A stretch of 9,241 nucleotides of DNA from Rhodoluna sp. (GTDB lineage: Bacteria; Actinomycetota; Actinomycetes; Actinomycetales; Microbacteriaceae). Every line of letters begins with the position of its first letter. Positions within the stretch are counted from its first letter, which is position 1. Below, one piece after another: positions 9,181 to 9,241 of the stretch. Under the pieces are notes generated by a model, which was not told where the DNA came from, did not search any database, and saw only the letters and a program-made list of their open reading frames with translations. Where the stretch lies: positions 1-9,241 of the forward strand of contig JALQVK010000157.1 of NCBI GenBank assembly GCA_023260375.1, given 5' to 3'. A program made the position numbers and the translations under genes.

Positions 9181-9241
9181 TCATAAAATCAAACTAACCA
9201 AGGCGGCAATAATGAATTCTCTTCATATTATGTAAAAAATT
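9019..9241. other. Foreign end segment joined to rapZ
   Basis: Rather than the rest of rapZ, these bases carry the MFS fragment on the minus strand and then an AT-rich stretch with no gene I can support. The joint lies in TGCACCGGCGGAAAA (9004-9018), which fits both proteins: C-T-G-G-K of RapZ on the plus strand and FSAGA of the transporter on the minus strand. Such a shared word is what an assembler or a template switch would join on. A real inversion or insertion in the genome would look the same from this sequence alone. Confidence 0.55.

Noticed and set aside
9151..9186. Short ORF MSSGKGGGPHS as the start of the next gene
   Set aside because: Only 11 codons, no ribosome site, no resemblance to YvcK, and it lies antisense to the MFS start.

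Overview
The window is a compact stretch of core genes, all on the + strand, from a mid-GC actinobacterium. The order is the end of rpsA (ribosomal protein S1), coaE, uvrB, uvrA, uvrC and rapZ. This order, the acidic tail of S1, the UvrB/UvrA/UvrC sequence style, an arginine-type P-loop in RapZ and leaderless-looking starts all suggest Actinomycetota. I think an aquatic, streamlined Microbacteriaceae (Luna-type) relative is most likely, because intergenic gaps are tiny and the base composition is far below that of soil actinomycetes. That placement is by recognition and no database was searched.

Layout. Positions 1-68 do not look like rpsA. Real S1 sequence begins at about 69 and ends at 767. 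A rho-independent terminator (780-820) follows, and the promoter of coaE overlaps it. coaE (835-1452) overlaps uvrB (1442-3493) by 11 nt. uvrA (3510-6362) follows after 16 nt and uvrC (6368-8185) after 5 nt. A 65-nt gap holds a probable promoter and a strong Shine-Dalgarno site for rapZ (8251 onward). From about 9019 the rapZ sequence stops making sense. The same DNA read on the minus strand is the N-terminal part of an MFS transporter, so rapZ is cut short and the last ~220 bases appear to come from another locus or genome. No stretch longer than about 300 bases lacks a gene.

Function. UvrA, UvrB and UvrC together form the nucleotide-excision repair incision system: UvrA finds damage, UvrB verifies it and UvrC cuts on both sides. 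CoaE makes the last step of coenzyme A. RapZ is a P-loop regulatory protein, usually next to yvcK and whiA in actinobacteria, but the window breaks off before those would appear.

I see no undescribed system. The signals most worth a second look are the two probable chimeric contig ends, with a 15-bp shared word at the 3' joint; a TAGRCT -10 box placed exactly 6 nt before the start codons of coaE and uvrA, which suggests leaderless mRNAs; and a strong CTA leucine preference in rpsA.
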